NCBI GenBank assembly: GCA_009668945.1
Contig: SBEH01000005.1
Span: forward strand, 62,001 to 126,000
Direction of reading: 5' to 3'
DNA: 64,000 bases
Source: Actinomycetota bacterium
GTDB lineage: Bacteria; Actinomycetota; Coriobacteriia; Anaerosomatales; Anaerosomataceae
Part shown: one piece after another, positions 16,834-24,256 of the stretch
How positions within the stretch are numbered: position 1 is the stretch's first letter
Layout: each line of letters begins with the position of its first letter
The notes under the pieces: generated by a model
Told to the model about the DNA's origin: nothing
The model's input: the letters and a program-made list of their open reading frames with translations, nothing else
The model's database searches: none
Program-made: the position numbers and the translations under genes

Positions 16834-16889
16834 CGCACACTCCCCATCGTCGACTTGTGGCGGGCCCCGACGCACCGCCGCGATACACA

Positions 16890-17438
16890 CTACACGAGCG
16901 CCTCGAGCGCGTCCGCGTAGGCGCCGAACGTCGCTGCATCGTACAGGACGAACGTCACCTCGCGGACCGTGACCGCTTCTGAGCGGAGGAACTCGGCGAC
17001 GGTACCGAGCGCCACTGCAGCGGCCTCGGCCACCGGATAGCCGAACGCGCCCGTGGAGATCGAGGGGAACGCGACGGTCTTCAGGCCGTACTGCTCGGCC
17101 ACCCGCAGGCTTTCGCGGTAGCAGCTCGCGAGCGTCGAGGCCTCGTCCCGCTTGCCGCCGTGCCAGACCGGTCCAACAGTGTGGATCACGTTCTTCGCGG
17201 GCATCCTGCCTCCCGTGGTCTTCACCGCCTGCCCGGCTGGAAGTGGCCCTCGTCGGCCGACGATCGCCAGGCACTCGTTGAAGATCGCATGCCCGCCGGC
17301 GCGGTGGATCGCGCCATCGACTCCCCCTCCGCCCAGCAGCGTCGAGTTGGCGGCGTTCACGATCGCGTCGACCGCATAGCGCGTGATGTCGCCCTGTTCG
17401 AGCTTGAGGGTGCGCTCGCCGATGGTGAGGGTATCCAT
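16890..17438 (-). CDS. Macrodomain (ADP-ribose-binding) protein
   Basis: A 182-residue single macrodomain. Landmarks are GDIT, VDAIVNAANSTLLGGGGVDG (the ADP-ribose pocket), IHTVGPVW and FPSISTGAFGYP. Stand-alone MacroD-like proteins hydrolyse O-acetyl-ADP-ribose or remove ADP-ribose from aspartate/glutamate. The start at ATG 17436-17438 lies ten bases past the glycosyltransferase stop, probably in the same transcript. Confidence 0.93.
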   Translation of the reverse strand: MDTLTIGERTLKLEQGDITRYAVDAIVNAANSTLLGGGGVDGAIHRAGGHAIFNECLAIVGRRGPLPAGQAVKTTGGRMPAKNVIHTVGPVWHGGKRDEASTLASCYRESLRVAEQYGLKTVAFPSISTGAFGYPVAEAAAVALGTVAEFLRSEAVTVREVTFVLYDAATFGAYADALEALV

Positions 17439-17448
17439 GCGCCGGTAT

Positions 17449-18549
17449 CTACCCGCGCGTGACCTCTGTGAACACCTTTGCGTACCTTGGCACGAGTGCT
17501 GGCAGCGTGTATTCCTCGGCAAGCGCACGAGCTGCCCCCGGCGCGGGCCGGTGCAGCAGAAGACCGCGCAGGCGTGCCACGAGCTCCTCTGGGGTACCGT
17601 AGCGGCACTCGGCGGGGTAGATCTCGGGATACGCCAGCCGGTCCGGCACGAGCGGCGCACAACCCGCGTAGCACGCCTCGATCATCGCGAGGCCGAAGAA
17701 CTCGTTGCGCGCAGTGGAAACGGCGATGTCTGCGCTCGCGAGGAGGCGCGCGTACTCGTCGCGCGAATCAGGCTCCCCGAGGTGCACCAGGCGGTCGCCG
17801 AGCACGCTGGCGGCTTCGGCGACGAGCGGCTCGGTTTCACGGAATACCTGGCCCGCCACGGCGACCTCGAACTCCAGTCCTTCGGCAGCAAGGGTCTCGG
17901 CGGCGGCGAAGAACGCCTCCGGGTCCTTATCGTGCTCCCAGCGGTGCGGCCACACGATGCGCGGACGGACGCCACGCGCCGGTGGTGTGGCATCGAACGA
18001 CGCGGAGTCGAAAGGTGGCGGCAAGACCTCCGAGTGTGCGGCTATGCGCTCGACCACGCCCTTCGGCCGATGGTCGGGGAACTCGCGCAGGAAGCCGGGG
18101 ATCTCGGCGAGGAAGCCCTCGAGGTTGTAGCGCGTGTTGAAGAGGCAGCGGTCGGCCACGAGCGCGCTTGTGATGTTCGTGAGTGCGAACTGGTAGTCCC
18201 ATTCGGCGGTGTGGCGGTTCGGATACAGCAGCTGGTTCTCGTGGAAGTAGATGATGCGCGGCACGCCGACGACCGCGTCTCCGGCAAGTGACAGGAACTC
18301 GGCGAGGTTCACGAACGTCGACGCGAAGATAAGGTCCCACCGCGCGCCTTGCGCATACAGCGCCCGCGTCTCTTCGGCCATCGTGATAGCCGAGCCACGC
18401 ATACGCCACTTCCACTTCCGCGCAGGTAGTGTGAGCAGGTCGAACTCGAACCCTTGCGGGCCGAGTGCGTGCGCCAGGCCGTCCAGCACGGCGCGGTGCG
18501 AGCCGCCGTAGTAGGGTTCGAGCGCAAGCACTCGGATCGTGGCGCCCAC
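17449..18549 (-). CDS. QTMAN-like glycosyltransferase (tRNA-queuosine mannosyltransferase family)
   Basis: A 366-residue GT-B glycosyltransferase. The N-terminal half has the former-DUF3524 pattern: ALEPYYGGSHRAVLDGL, then KWKWRMRG and FHENQLLYP. The C-terminal half is a glycosyl-transferase-1 domain with WPHRWEHDKDPEAFF and ARNEFFGLAMIEACYAGCAP, the E(x7)E-type donor site. The human member of this family (GTDC1/QTMAN) mannosylates queuosine in tRNA-Asp; bacterial activity is inferred by homology. It overlaps thiI by one base (TAGTG), so it is cotranslated with a tRNA-thiolation enzyme. GTG start. Confidence 0.82.
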   Translation of the reverse strand: MGATIRVLALEPYYGGSHRAVLDGLAHALGPQGFEFDLLTLPARKWKWRMRGSAITMAEETRALYAQGARWDLIFASTFVNLAEFLSLAGDAVVGVPRIIYFHENQLLYPNRHTAEWDYQFALTNITSALVADRCLFNTRYNLEGFLAEIPGFLREFPDHRPKGVVERIAAHSEVLPPPFDSASFDATPPARGVRPRIVWPHRWEHDKDPEAFFAAAETLAAEGLEFEVAVAGQVFRETEPLVAEAASVLGDRLVHLGEPDSRDEYARLLASADIAVSTARNEFFGLAMIEACYAGCAPLVPDRLAYPEIYPAECRYGTPEELVARLRGLLLHRPAPGAARALAEEYTLPALVPRYAKVFTEVTRG

Positions 18550-19763
18550 TAGCCTTCCTCACCCTTGCCGCGGGTCTTCGGCGGGCGGGACGCCGAGGGG
18601 AAGTCCTCGTGCGTGGCTACCGATAGCGCCTCCGCCACTAGCGCGCGGATCTCGAGCGCCGCTTCGGCTTCGTCGATCTCCGCTTGCTTCGCGTGCGTCT
18701 GGGGCCGGCGCGGCATGAAGAGCGTGCAACAGTCTTCGTGGCCTGCGATCGAGATCTCGTATGTGCCGAGCGCGCGCGCTTCGGCCACGATCTCCTGCTT
18801 GTCGCTTCCGATGAGTGGGCGCAGGATCGGCATCGTCGCCGCCGCGTCCACGACGGCCACATTCTCGAGCGTCTGCGAGGCGACCTGACCGAGACTCTCG
18901 CCTGTGACCAGGGCTTTCGCACCCTCAAGTCGTGCAATCTCCTCGGCGACCCTCAACATCAACCTGCGGTATAGCAGAACCCTCAAGTCAGGTAGAGAGT
19001 CGAGTGCGATCCGGTGCTGGATCTCGCCGAACGGCACTACGTACAGCCTCCCCATTCCCCCGCCCGGTACCAGCTGGAGCACGATATCTCGGGCCGAGCG
19101 CTCTGAGTCGCCGGGTGTCTGCGGCCGACCCGAGAAGTGCACGGCCACGATCGTGGCGCCTCGCTTCATGATCCTCCACGCGGCCACCGGTGAGTCGATA
19201 CCGGAGGACAGTAGCGCCACTACCTTGCCTGATGTGCCCACCGGAAGCCCGCCTGGACCCTCAACGCGGCTCGCGTACACGTACGCACACGCCTGCACGA
19301 CGGCGATGCGCACGAGCAGGTCTGGGGCGTCGAGGTTCACGCCCAGCCCGGCGGCCTCGCGTATCGCATCGCCTACGCGCCGGTTCATCTCCATGCTCGG
19401 TTCGGCGTACTGTGTTGCCGACCGGCGCGACTCCACGGCGAAGGTGGCGAGCGCCGGGTCCCGATCCGTCGCCTCCCGCGCAACGGCGACAGCCGCATCC
19501 GCAATGGCCCTGGCCTCGGCCGGCACTTCCACGCCGTATGCGACGTACGAGACCCCCGGTGTGCGCGAGAGCACGTCCAGCGCCCGCGCCGCCGCCGATT
19601 CGTCGTGGATGCGCACGAGCACCCGGCTTGCGATGCGCGTCACCTCTGCAGCAGGCACTTCGCGCAGCGCCCAGCGTACGTTGTCCGCGAGGCGACGCTC
19701 GAACGAGCCGCGGTTGTGACCCTTCAGGCCGATCTCGTGGTAGTGGACGAGCGCGATGCGCAT
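18549..19763 (-). CDS. thiI: tRNA 4-thiouridine synthase ThiI
   Basis: A 404-residue protein. It has an N-terminal ferredoxin-like/THUMP region (to about 165), then a PP-loop adenylation domain with VVALLSSGIDSPVAAW (SGGxDS variant), and the conserved CCTLFMPRRPQT. It adenylates U8 of tRNA for sulfur insertion and may supply thiazole sulfur. There is no C-terminal rhodanese domain, so it is the short form, which takes sulfur from a dedicated cysteine desulfurase. ATG 19761-19763 follows AAGGAGGACCGC. Confidence 0.93.
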   Translation of the reverse strand: MRIALVHYHEIGLKGHNRGSFERRLADNVRWALREVPAAEVTRIASRVLVRIHDESAAARALDVLSRTPGVSYVAYGVEVPAEARAIADAAVAVAREATDRDPALATFAVESRRSATQYAEPSMEMNRRVGDAIREAAGLGVNLDAPDLLVRIAVVQACAYVYASRVEGPGGLPVGTSGKVVALLSSGIDSPVAAWRIMKRGATIVAVHFSGRPQTPGDSERSARDIVLQLVPGGGMGRLYVVPFGEIQHRIALDSLPDLRVLLYRRLMLRVAEEIARLEGAKALVTGESLGQVASQTLENVAVVDAAATMPILRPLIGSDKQEIVAEARALGTYEISIAGHEDCCTLFMPRRPQTHAKQAEIDEAEAALEIRALVAEALSVATHEDFPSASRPPKTRGKGEEG

Positions 19764-19812
19764 GCGGTCCTCCTTGCGGCACGCCACTTCGGGATCACTC
19801 CGCGGAACAGCA

Positions 19813-19844
19813 GATGCTCCGGTCCGCCTTCGAACCGGAGCATC
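19813..19844 (-). terminator. Stem-loop after rpoZ
   Basis: Perfect 11-bp inverted repeat (19813-19823 with 19834-19844) and a 10-base loop, 28 bases past the rpoZ stop on the minus strand. There is no U-run. It probably ends the mihF-gmk-rpoZ transcript ahead of thiI. Confidence 0.45.
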
Positions 19845-19871
19845 ATCGTGGCAGAACTGCGGGCGCAGATG

Positions 19872-20120
19872 CTACTTGTAGCTGTCCTTTGTGCGCTCGT
19901 AGCTGACGTCGCCGCTTGCGATCTCATCGAGCGCGAGTGTCAGCGGCTTGGTGCTCGTGATCTGCGCGATCTGCGGAGCCTGCATCGTGAGCAGCGCCTG
20001 GTCGCGAACGCCGTGGATCATGTCGTTGATCTGTCGCGCGCGCTTGGCCGCGACGATGCAGAGCGTGTACTTGGAGTCGACCTTCTCGAGCAACAGATCG
20101 ATCTCGGGCTTGATGACCAT
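19872..20120 (-). CDS. rpoZ: RNA polymerase omega subunit
   Basis: An 82-residue omega subunit that helps fold and assemble the beta-prime subunit. YTLCIVAAKRARQIND is the conserved helix that contacts beta-prime, and PLTLALDEIASGDV is the C-terminal conserved part. It lies three bases past the gmk stop, the usual gmk-rpoZ order. Confidence 0.95.
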   Translation of the reverse strand: MVIKPEIDLLLEKVDSKYTLCIVAAKRARQINDMIHGVRDQALLTMQAPQIAQITSTKPLTLALDEIASGDVSYERTKDSYK

Positions 20121-20123
20121 GGT

Positions 20124-20699
20124 CTATGAACGTCCTTCGCTGTTTCGGAGGGATTCGATGATGCCGACCAGCTCGTCCGTGGCCCGGGCAACATCATCGT
20201 TTTCTACCACATGGTCGTACGTTTCCACAAGCTGGAGCTCCCTCACGGCGGTGGCCAGGCGCGTCTTGATCTGCTCGTCGGTCTCGGCACCGCGGGACCG
20301 TATTCGGCGCTCGAGCTCCTCCATCGAGGGTGCGACGATGAAGACCAGCACAGCTTCGGGCATGAGGTTCTTCACCTGGATTGCACCCTGAGGGTCGATT
20401 TCCAGGATCACGTCTACACCGGCTTCCAGGCGATCGCGCACGGTGCTTGCGAGCGTACCGTAGCTGTTGCCGTGAACGACGGCCCACTCCAGGAAGTCGC
20501 CTTCTCCGACGCGCCTTTCGAACTCCTCTGCCGAGAGGAAGAAGTAGTCCTCGCCCTCCATCTCGCCGGGCCGCGGCTTGCGCGTGGTCGCGGATACCGA
20601 GACCCACAGACGCGGAACCCTGGCGACCAGACGGTCGACCAGGGTCCCCTTGCCGGCGCCCGAAGGGCCGGAGATGACGATGAGCGAGCCTTTCGGCAT
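20124..20699 (-). CDS. gmk: Guanylate kinase
   Basis: A 191-residue kinase that converts GMP to GDP. The P-loop is ISGPSGAGKGT, followed by SVSATTRKPRPGE (GMP site), DYFFL and VILEIDPQGA. Complete and of normal length. It sits between mihF (19 bases upstream) and rpoZ. Confidence 0.97.
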   Translation of the reverse strand: MPKGSLIVISGPSGAGKGTLVDRLVARVPRLWVSVSATTRKPRPGEMEGEDYFFLSAEEFERRVGEGDFLEWAVVHGNSYGTLASTVRDRLEAGVDVILEIDPQGAIQVKNLMPEAVLVFIVAPSMEELERRIRSRGAETDEQIKTRLATAVRELQLVETYDHVVENDDVARATDELVGIIESLRNSEGRS

Positions 20700-20718
20700 C
20701 GGATGTCGCGCTGAAGAA

Positions 20719-21027
20719 CTAGCCGAGGCGCTTCATGAGCAGATCGCGCTGGCGGGCGCCGAGGCCCTGCACGCGACGGCTCTCTGAGATCTCGAACTCG
20801 GCCATCATCTTGGCGGCCTTCGCCTTGCCGAAGCCTGGCAGGCTCTCAAGCAGCGTCGCGACCTTCATGCGGGCGACGATCGGGTCGTCGGCCTTCTTCA
20901 TGACCTCGGCGAACGACATCTTCCCGCTCTTGATCTTCTGGCGAAGATCGGCGCGTGCCTGACGCGCCTTGGCGGCCTTCTCGAGGGCCTTCTTGCGGTC
21001 CTCCGGTGACAGGTTCGGCAGTGCCAT
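20719..21027 (-). CDS. mihF: Actinobacterial integration host factor MihF
   Basis: A 102-residue basic DNA-binding protein related to mycobacterial IHF, not to proteobacterial IhfA/B. The Lys/Arg-rich N-terminus (KKALEKAAKARQARADLRQK) leads to a helix-two-turn-helix region, VATLLESLPGFGKAKAAKMM. The family compacts DNA and aids recombination. It is a marker of Actinomycetota. It leads the gmk-rpoZ transcript from the promoter at 21113-21141, and its start follows GAGGAGGAACC. Confidence 0.95.
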   Translation of the reverse strand: MALPNLSPEDRKKALEKAAKARQARADLRQKIKSGKMSFAEVMKKADDPIVARMKVATLLESLPGFGKAKAAKMMAEFEISESRRVQGLGARQRDLLMKRLG

Positions 21028-21112
21028 GGTTCCTCCTCGCGGGTCGAGACATGTGACTTGAGCTACCCCGTGCGCCGCAGCGCACGCTCGGGCGTTGCGT
21101 CACAGCGGCTTG

Positions 21113-21141
21113 AATATACCCCTGACCTGCGAAGATGCCAA
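21113..21141 (-). promoter_or_regulatory. Promoter of mihF-gmk-rpoZ
   Basis: TTGGCA (five of six) and TATATT (five of six) with an exact 17-base spacer, read on the minus strand. It lies between the pyrE stop and mihF, 86 bases before the mihF start. It is one of the best sigma-70-type promoters in the window. Confidence 0.75.
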
Positions 21142-21148
21142 CCCTGAC

Positions 21149-21727
21149 TTACGAAAGTCGTCGACTTCCCGGCGAATCGATCGGCACACCACCCGCGCAC
21201 TGGGGGCAATCCTGTGGCTCCATAGACTCGACATCGAGTCGAAGGAGCGGTTTGTACTCGGCCGAGAAAGCCTTCTCCCCGCCACGGTCGATGATCGAGG
21301 TGACCGCTGCCACCACGCCGCCGCTCTGATGCACCAGGTCGATGACCTCGGCCACGCTTCCCCCCGTCGTGACCACGTCTTCTACCACCAGCACGCGCTG
21401 CCCGGGCTCCACCGCGAAGCTGCGACGGAAGGTCATCGCTCCTTGCTGACGTTCGCTGAAGATGAACTTGACGCCGAGGGCTTGCGCCACGGCGAACCCG
21501 ATGATGATCCCGCCGACGGCTGGAGCTGCGACCAGGTCTATCCGTTCGTCGGAAATCTTCTCGGCCATCGCCTCGGCAAGACGTGTGGTCAGTGCTGGAT
21601 CCTCCAGGACCCGCGCACATTGCACGTAAGTGTCCGAGTGGCGCCCGCTGGTGAGCTGGAAATGGCCATGCAGGATCGCCCCCGCACCCCGCAGAGCCGA
21701 CAGGACGTCGGCATCTGACATCGTCAT
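21149..21727 (-). CDS. pyrE: Orotate phosphoribosyltransferase
   Basis: A 192-residue enzyme that joins orotate and PRPP to give orotidine 5'-phosphate. The PRPP loop is VLVVEDVVTTGGS, and the N-terminal LTSGRHSDTYVQC is the orotate-binding region. The last 30 residues include DCPQC, as in the longer PyrE subclass. The ATG overlaps the pyrF stop by 4 bases (ATGA). It is the last gene of the pyr operon. Confidence 0.96.
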   Translation of the reverse strand: MTMSDADVLSALRGAGAILHGHFQLTSGRHSDTYVQCARVLEDPALTTRLAEAMAEKISDERIDLVAAPAVGGIIIGFAVAQALGVKFIFSERQQGAMTFRRSFAVEPGQRVLVVEDVVTTGGSVAEVIDLVHQSGGVVAAVTSIIDRGGEKAFSAEYKPLLRLDVESMEPQDCPQCAGGVPIDSPGSRRLS

Positions 21728-22506
21728 GAGGACATCTCCTTCAGAATCGCCTTTGCGGCTTCCACGGGGCTCTCAGCACCCGTGACGGGCCTCCCGACCA
21801 CCAGGTGTGATGCTCCTGCCGCCAGCGCCTCAGCAGGGGTGGCAGTACGCGCCTGATCGCCCGCGGCCTCACCTGTCGGCCGAATCCCCGGCGTGACCAC
21901 GAGCGCGTCCGCGCCGAGGAGTTCGCGCATGACGGACGCCTCGTTCGGCGAACAGACGACTCCGTCGCACCCGGCATCACGTGCGAGCGTCGCCAGGACC
22001 TCCACCTGCTCGGCCGTCGTTCGCCCGATCCCGATCTCGCCCAGAGCGGCATCGTCGAGACTCGTCAGGACAGTCACCGCGACGACCTTAGGCGGAGTGG
22101 CCCGAACCTTCTGAGCTGCGACCGCAGTGGCCGCCATCGCAGCTTCGAGCATCGCTCTGCCCCCGCCGGCGTGTACCGTGAACATGTCCGCCCCTATGCG
22201 CGTGAGTGTCCTGCACGCACCGTCGACCTGGTGCGGGATGTCGTTGAGCTTCAGGTCGACGAAGACCTTGAAGCCCAAAGAACGGAGTTCCCTCACGATC
22301 TGCGGGCCTTCGGCGTAGTAGAGCGTCATCCCGACCTTGACCCACCCGAGGAGTCCGCGGAGCCGCCGGGCCAACTCGAGCGCCTTCCCGGCGTCGGCGG
22401 TGTCGAGCGCGACGATGAGCTTGTCCTTGGCGGCATCACCGCGCGCGCCGCCCGAGACGTCGGCCTGCCTTGGCTGTGAGATCCCGCACCCCTCGTCCTC
22501 GAGCAT
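21724..22506 (-). CDS. pyrF: Orotidine 5'-phosphate decarboxylase
   Basis: A 260-residue TIM-barrel enzyme that makes UMP. LIVALDTADAGKA opens the barrel and DLKLNDIPHQV contains the catalytic Asp-Lys-Asp tetrad residues; VTPGIRP is the phosphate-binding end. The only start compatible with pyrD is ATG 22504-22506, overlapping its stop by one base (TGATG). That leaves an N-terminal extension of about 28 residues before the barrel. Confidence 0.95.
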   Translation of the reverse strand: MLEDEGCGISQPRQADVSGGARGDAAKDKLIVALDTADAGKALELARRLRGLLGWVKVGMTLYYAEGPQIVRELRSLGFKVFVDLKLNDIPHQVDGACRTLTRIGADMFTVHAGGGRAMLEAAMAATAVAAQKVRATPPKVVAVTVLTSLDDAALGEIGIGRTTAEQVEVLATLARDAGCDGVVCSPNEASVMRELLGADALVVTPGIRPTGEAAGDQARTATPAEALAAGASHLVVGRPVTGAESPVEAAKAILKEMSS

Positions 22507-23444
22507 CACGTTTCTCGCTTCCCTCGTTCCGGCCACGCGGCACCCGTCAGCTCGGCTACGCGCGCGATCCCTCGTTCGGCGCAGAATCGTTCGAGACCGT
22601 CGATCACCGAGAGGGTCGCCGAAGGTTCCACGAAGTTCGCGGTCCCCACGGCGACCGCGGCGGCACCCGCGAGCATGAACTCGGCGGCGTCTTCCGCGCA
22701 CGTGACGCCGCCCATGCCGATCACCGGCACTGCCACCGCGCGCGCGACCTCCCACACCATCCGCACGGCTACCGGCCTGATCGCCGGTCCCGAGAGCCCG
22801 CCGACCCCGCGGGCCAACTTGGGCGCGAAGGTGCGTGTGTCGATCGCCATGCCGAGCAGCGTGTTGATGAGACTCACACCATCGGCGCCCTCAGCTTCTA
22901 CGGCACGCGCGATCTCGGCGATGTCGGTGACGTTCGGACTGAGCTTCACAACGAGCGTCTTGCGCGTCTCCGCGCGGACTGCGCGCGTGACCTCGGCCGC
23001 AGCCGCGCACGTCGTCCCGAAGGCCATTCCCCCCGCATCCACGTTCGGGCAGGAGATGTTGACCTCCAGCGCGCTCACGACCGGCTCCGAGTCGAGCTGC
23101 GCGGCCACCGCGGCGTATTCGTCGACCGAGTGACCCACGACGTTCACAATCACGGGAACGTCCTGCGCCGCGAGCCAGGCGAGGTCGTTCGCGCAGAACG
23201 CCTCCACACCCGGATTCTGCAGACCGATCGAGTTCAGCATGCCACACGGTGTCTCCGCGATGCGCGGGCTCTCGTTCCCGCTCCAAGGCTCGATCGAGAC
23301 GCCCTTGGTCACGACCGCGCCGAGACGTGAGAGATCCACGAACTCCGCGTACTCGCGCCCCGAGCCGAACGTGCCCGACGCGGTCATCACGGGGTTGCGA
23401 AGCTCGAGATCGCCGATGCGCACCCGCATGTCCACCGCGCTCAT
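22506..23444 (-). CDS. pyrD: Dihydroorotate dehydrogenase, catalytic subunit (class 1B)
   Basis: A 312-residue FMN barrel that oxidises dihydroorotate. The N-terminus has NPVMTASGTFGSG; VNISCPNVDAGGMAFG contains the class 1 active-site Cys, and VIGMGGVTCAEDA is the FMN phosphate site. Pairing with PyrK makes it the NAD-dependent class 1B. The start is ATG 23442-23444, overlapping the pyrK stop as ATGA; the longer open frame is a shadow of pyrK. Confidence 0.96.
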   Translation of the reverse strand: MSAVDMRVRIGDLELRNPVMTASGTFGSGREYAEFVDLSRLGAVVTKGVSIEPWSGNESPRIAETPCGMLNSIGLQNPGVEAFCANDLAWLAAQDVPVIVNVVGHSVDEYAAVAAQLDSEPVVSALEVNISCPNVDAGGMAFGTTCAAAAEVTRAVRAETRKTLVVKLSPNVTDIAEIARAVEAEGADGVSLINTLLGMAIDTRTFAPKLARGVGGLSGPAIRPVAVRMVWEVARAVAVPVIGMGGVTCAEDAAEFMLAGAAAVAVGTANFVEPSATLSVIDGLERFCAERGIARVAELTGAAWPERGKRET

Positions 23445-24256
23445 GCGCGCACCTCCGGGTCCTCCGACGGTTCCCATAGCACGTCCGCGGCGTCGAACAC
23501 GGGCCCGTCCACACACGCGCGCTTGCGCCCGTCTCTGGTCGACACGACGCAGGACAGACACGCGCCGATACCGCACGCCATCAGCCGCTCCAGCGACACC
23601 TGGCACGGCACGCCGGCCGCAGTTGCCTGCGCAGCTACAGTCCGCTGCATCGGCTCGGGACCGCAGGCGTAGATCACGTCCGGTCGGTCCGCGGCGATGA
23701 TCTCCTCCGAGAGCGCGGTCACGAACCCGCATGCTCCCGCCGAACCGTCGTCGGTGGCAAGTTCAACGCGTCGGCAGTTCGCCTCGAAGAGCTCACGGGC
23801 CAGCAGACGCTCGGACGTGGGCGCTCCGTGCGCGAGCGTGACCGCCACACCGCGCTGCGCGAGGCACTCGACGAGCATTCCCATCGGTGCAACACCCAGA
23901 CCGCCCGCCACCAGAAGCGCGTGAGCGGCCCCCTCAGGTACCCACCAGCCGCGGCCGAGCGGGCCGATGAGATCCATGGCCGTGCCGGGTGCCGCCTCGG
24001 AAAGCGCGCGAGTACCCACCCCCACCACCTGGTACAGGATCTCGAGGTGCCCGCCATGCGCGCGGTAGACGGAGAACGGCCGGCGCAGGATGAAGTCCGC
24101 GCCTTCGGCGATCCGCAGGTGTACGAACTGACCCGGAGCTATCGCCGCAGCGGTCGCGGGTGCCTTGAGCGTGACGACGCCCACGCCCCGCGCCATGCGG
24201 TCGTTTGCAGCAACCGTCGCTTTCTCCACCGCCGGCCTGTGTGCGCCGCAGGTCAC
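23441..24256 (-). CDS. pyrK: Dihydroorotate dehydrogenase electron-transfer subunit
   Basis: A 271-residue FAD and [2Fe-2S] protein that passes electrons from PyrD to NAD+. [12 protein letters not shown] is the FAD-binding RxxS motif, [12 protein letters not shown] the NAD site, and [12 protein letters not shown] plus a later Cys ([10 protein letters not shown]) form the cluster. Overlaps carB and pyrD by four bases each. Confidence 0.95.
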   Translation of the reverse strand: MTCGAHRPAVEKATVAANDRMARGVGVVTLKAPATAAAIAPGQFVHLRIAEGADFILRRPFSVYRAHGGHLEILYQVVGVGTRALSEAAPGTAMDLIGPLGRGWWVPEGAAHALLVAGGLGVAPMGMLVECLAQRGVAVTLAHGAPTSERLLARELFEANCRRVELATDDGSAGACGFVTALSEEIIAADRPDVIYACGPEPMQRTVAAQATAAGVPCQVSLERLMACGIGACLSCVVSTRDGRKRACVDGPVFDAADVLWEPSEDPEVRA

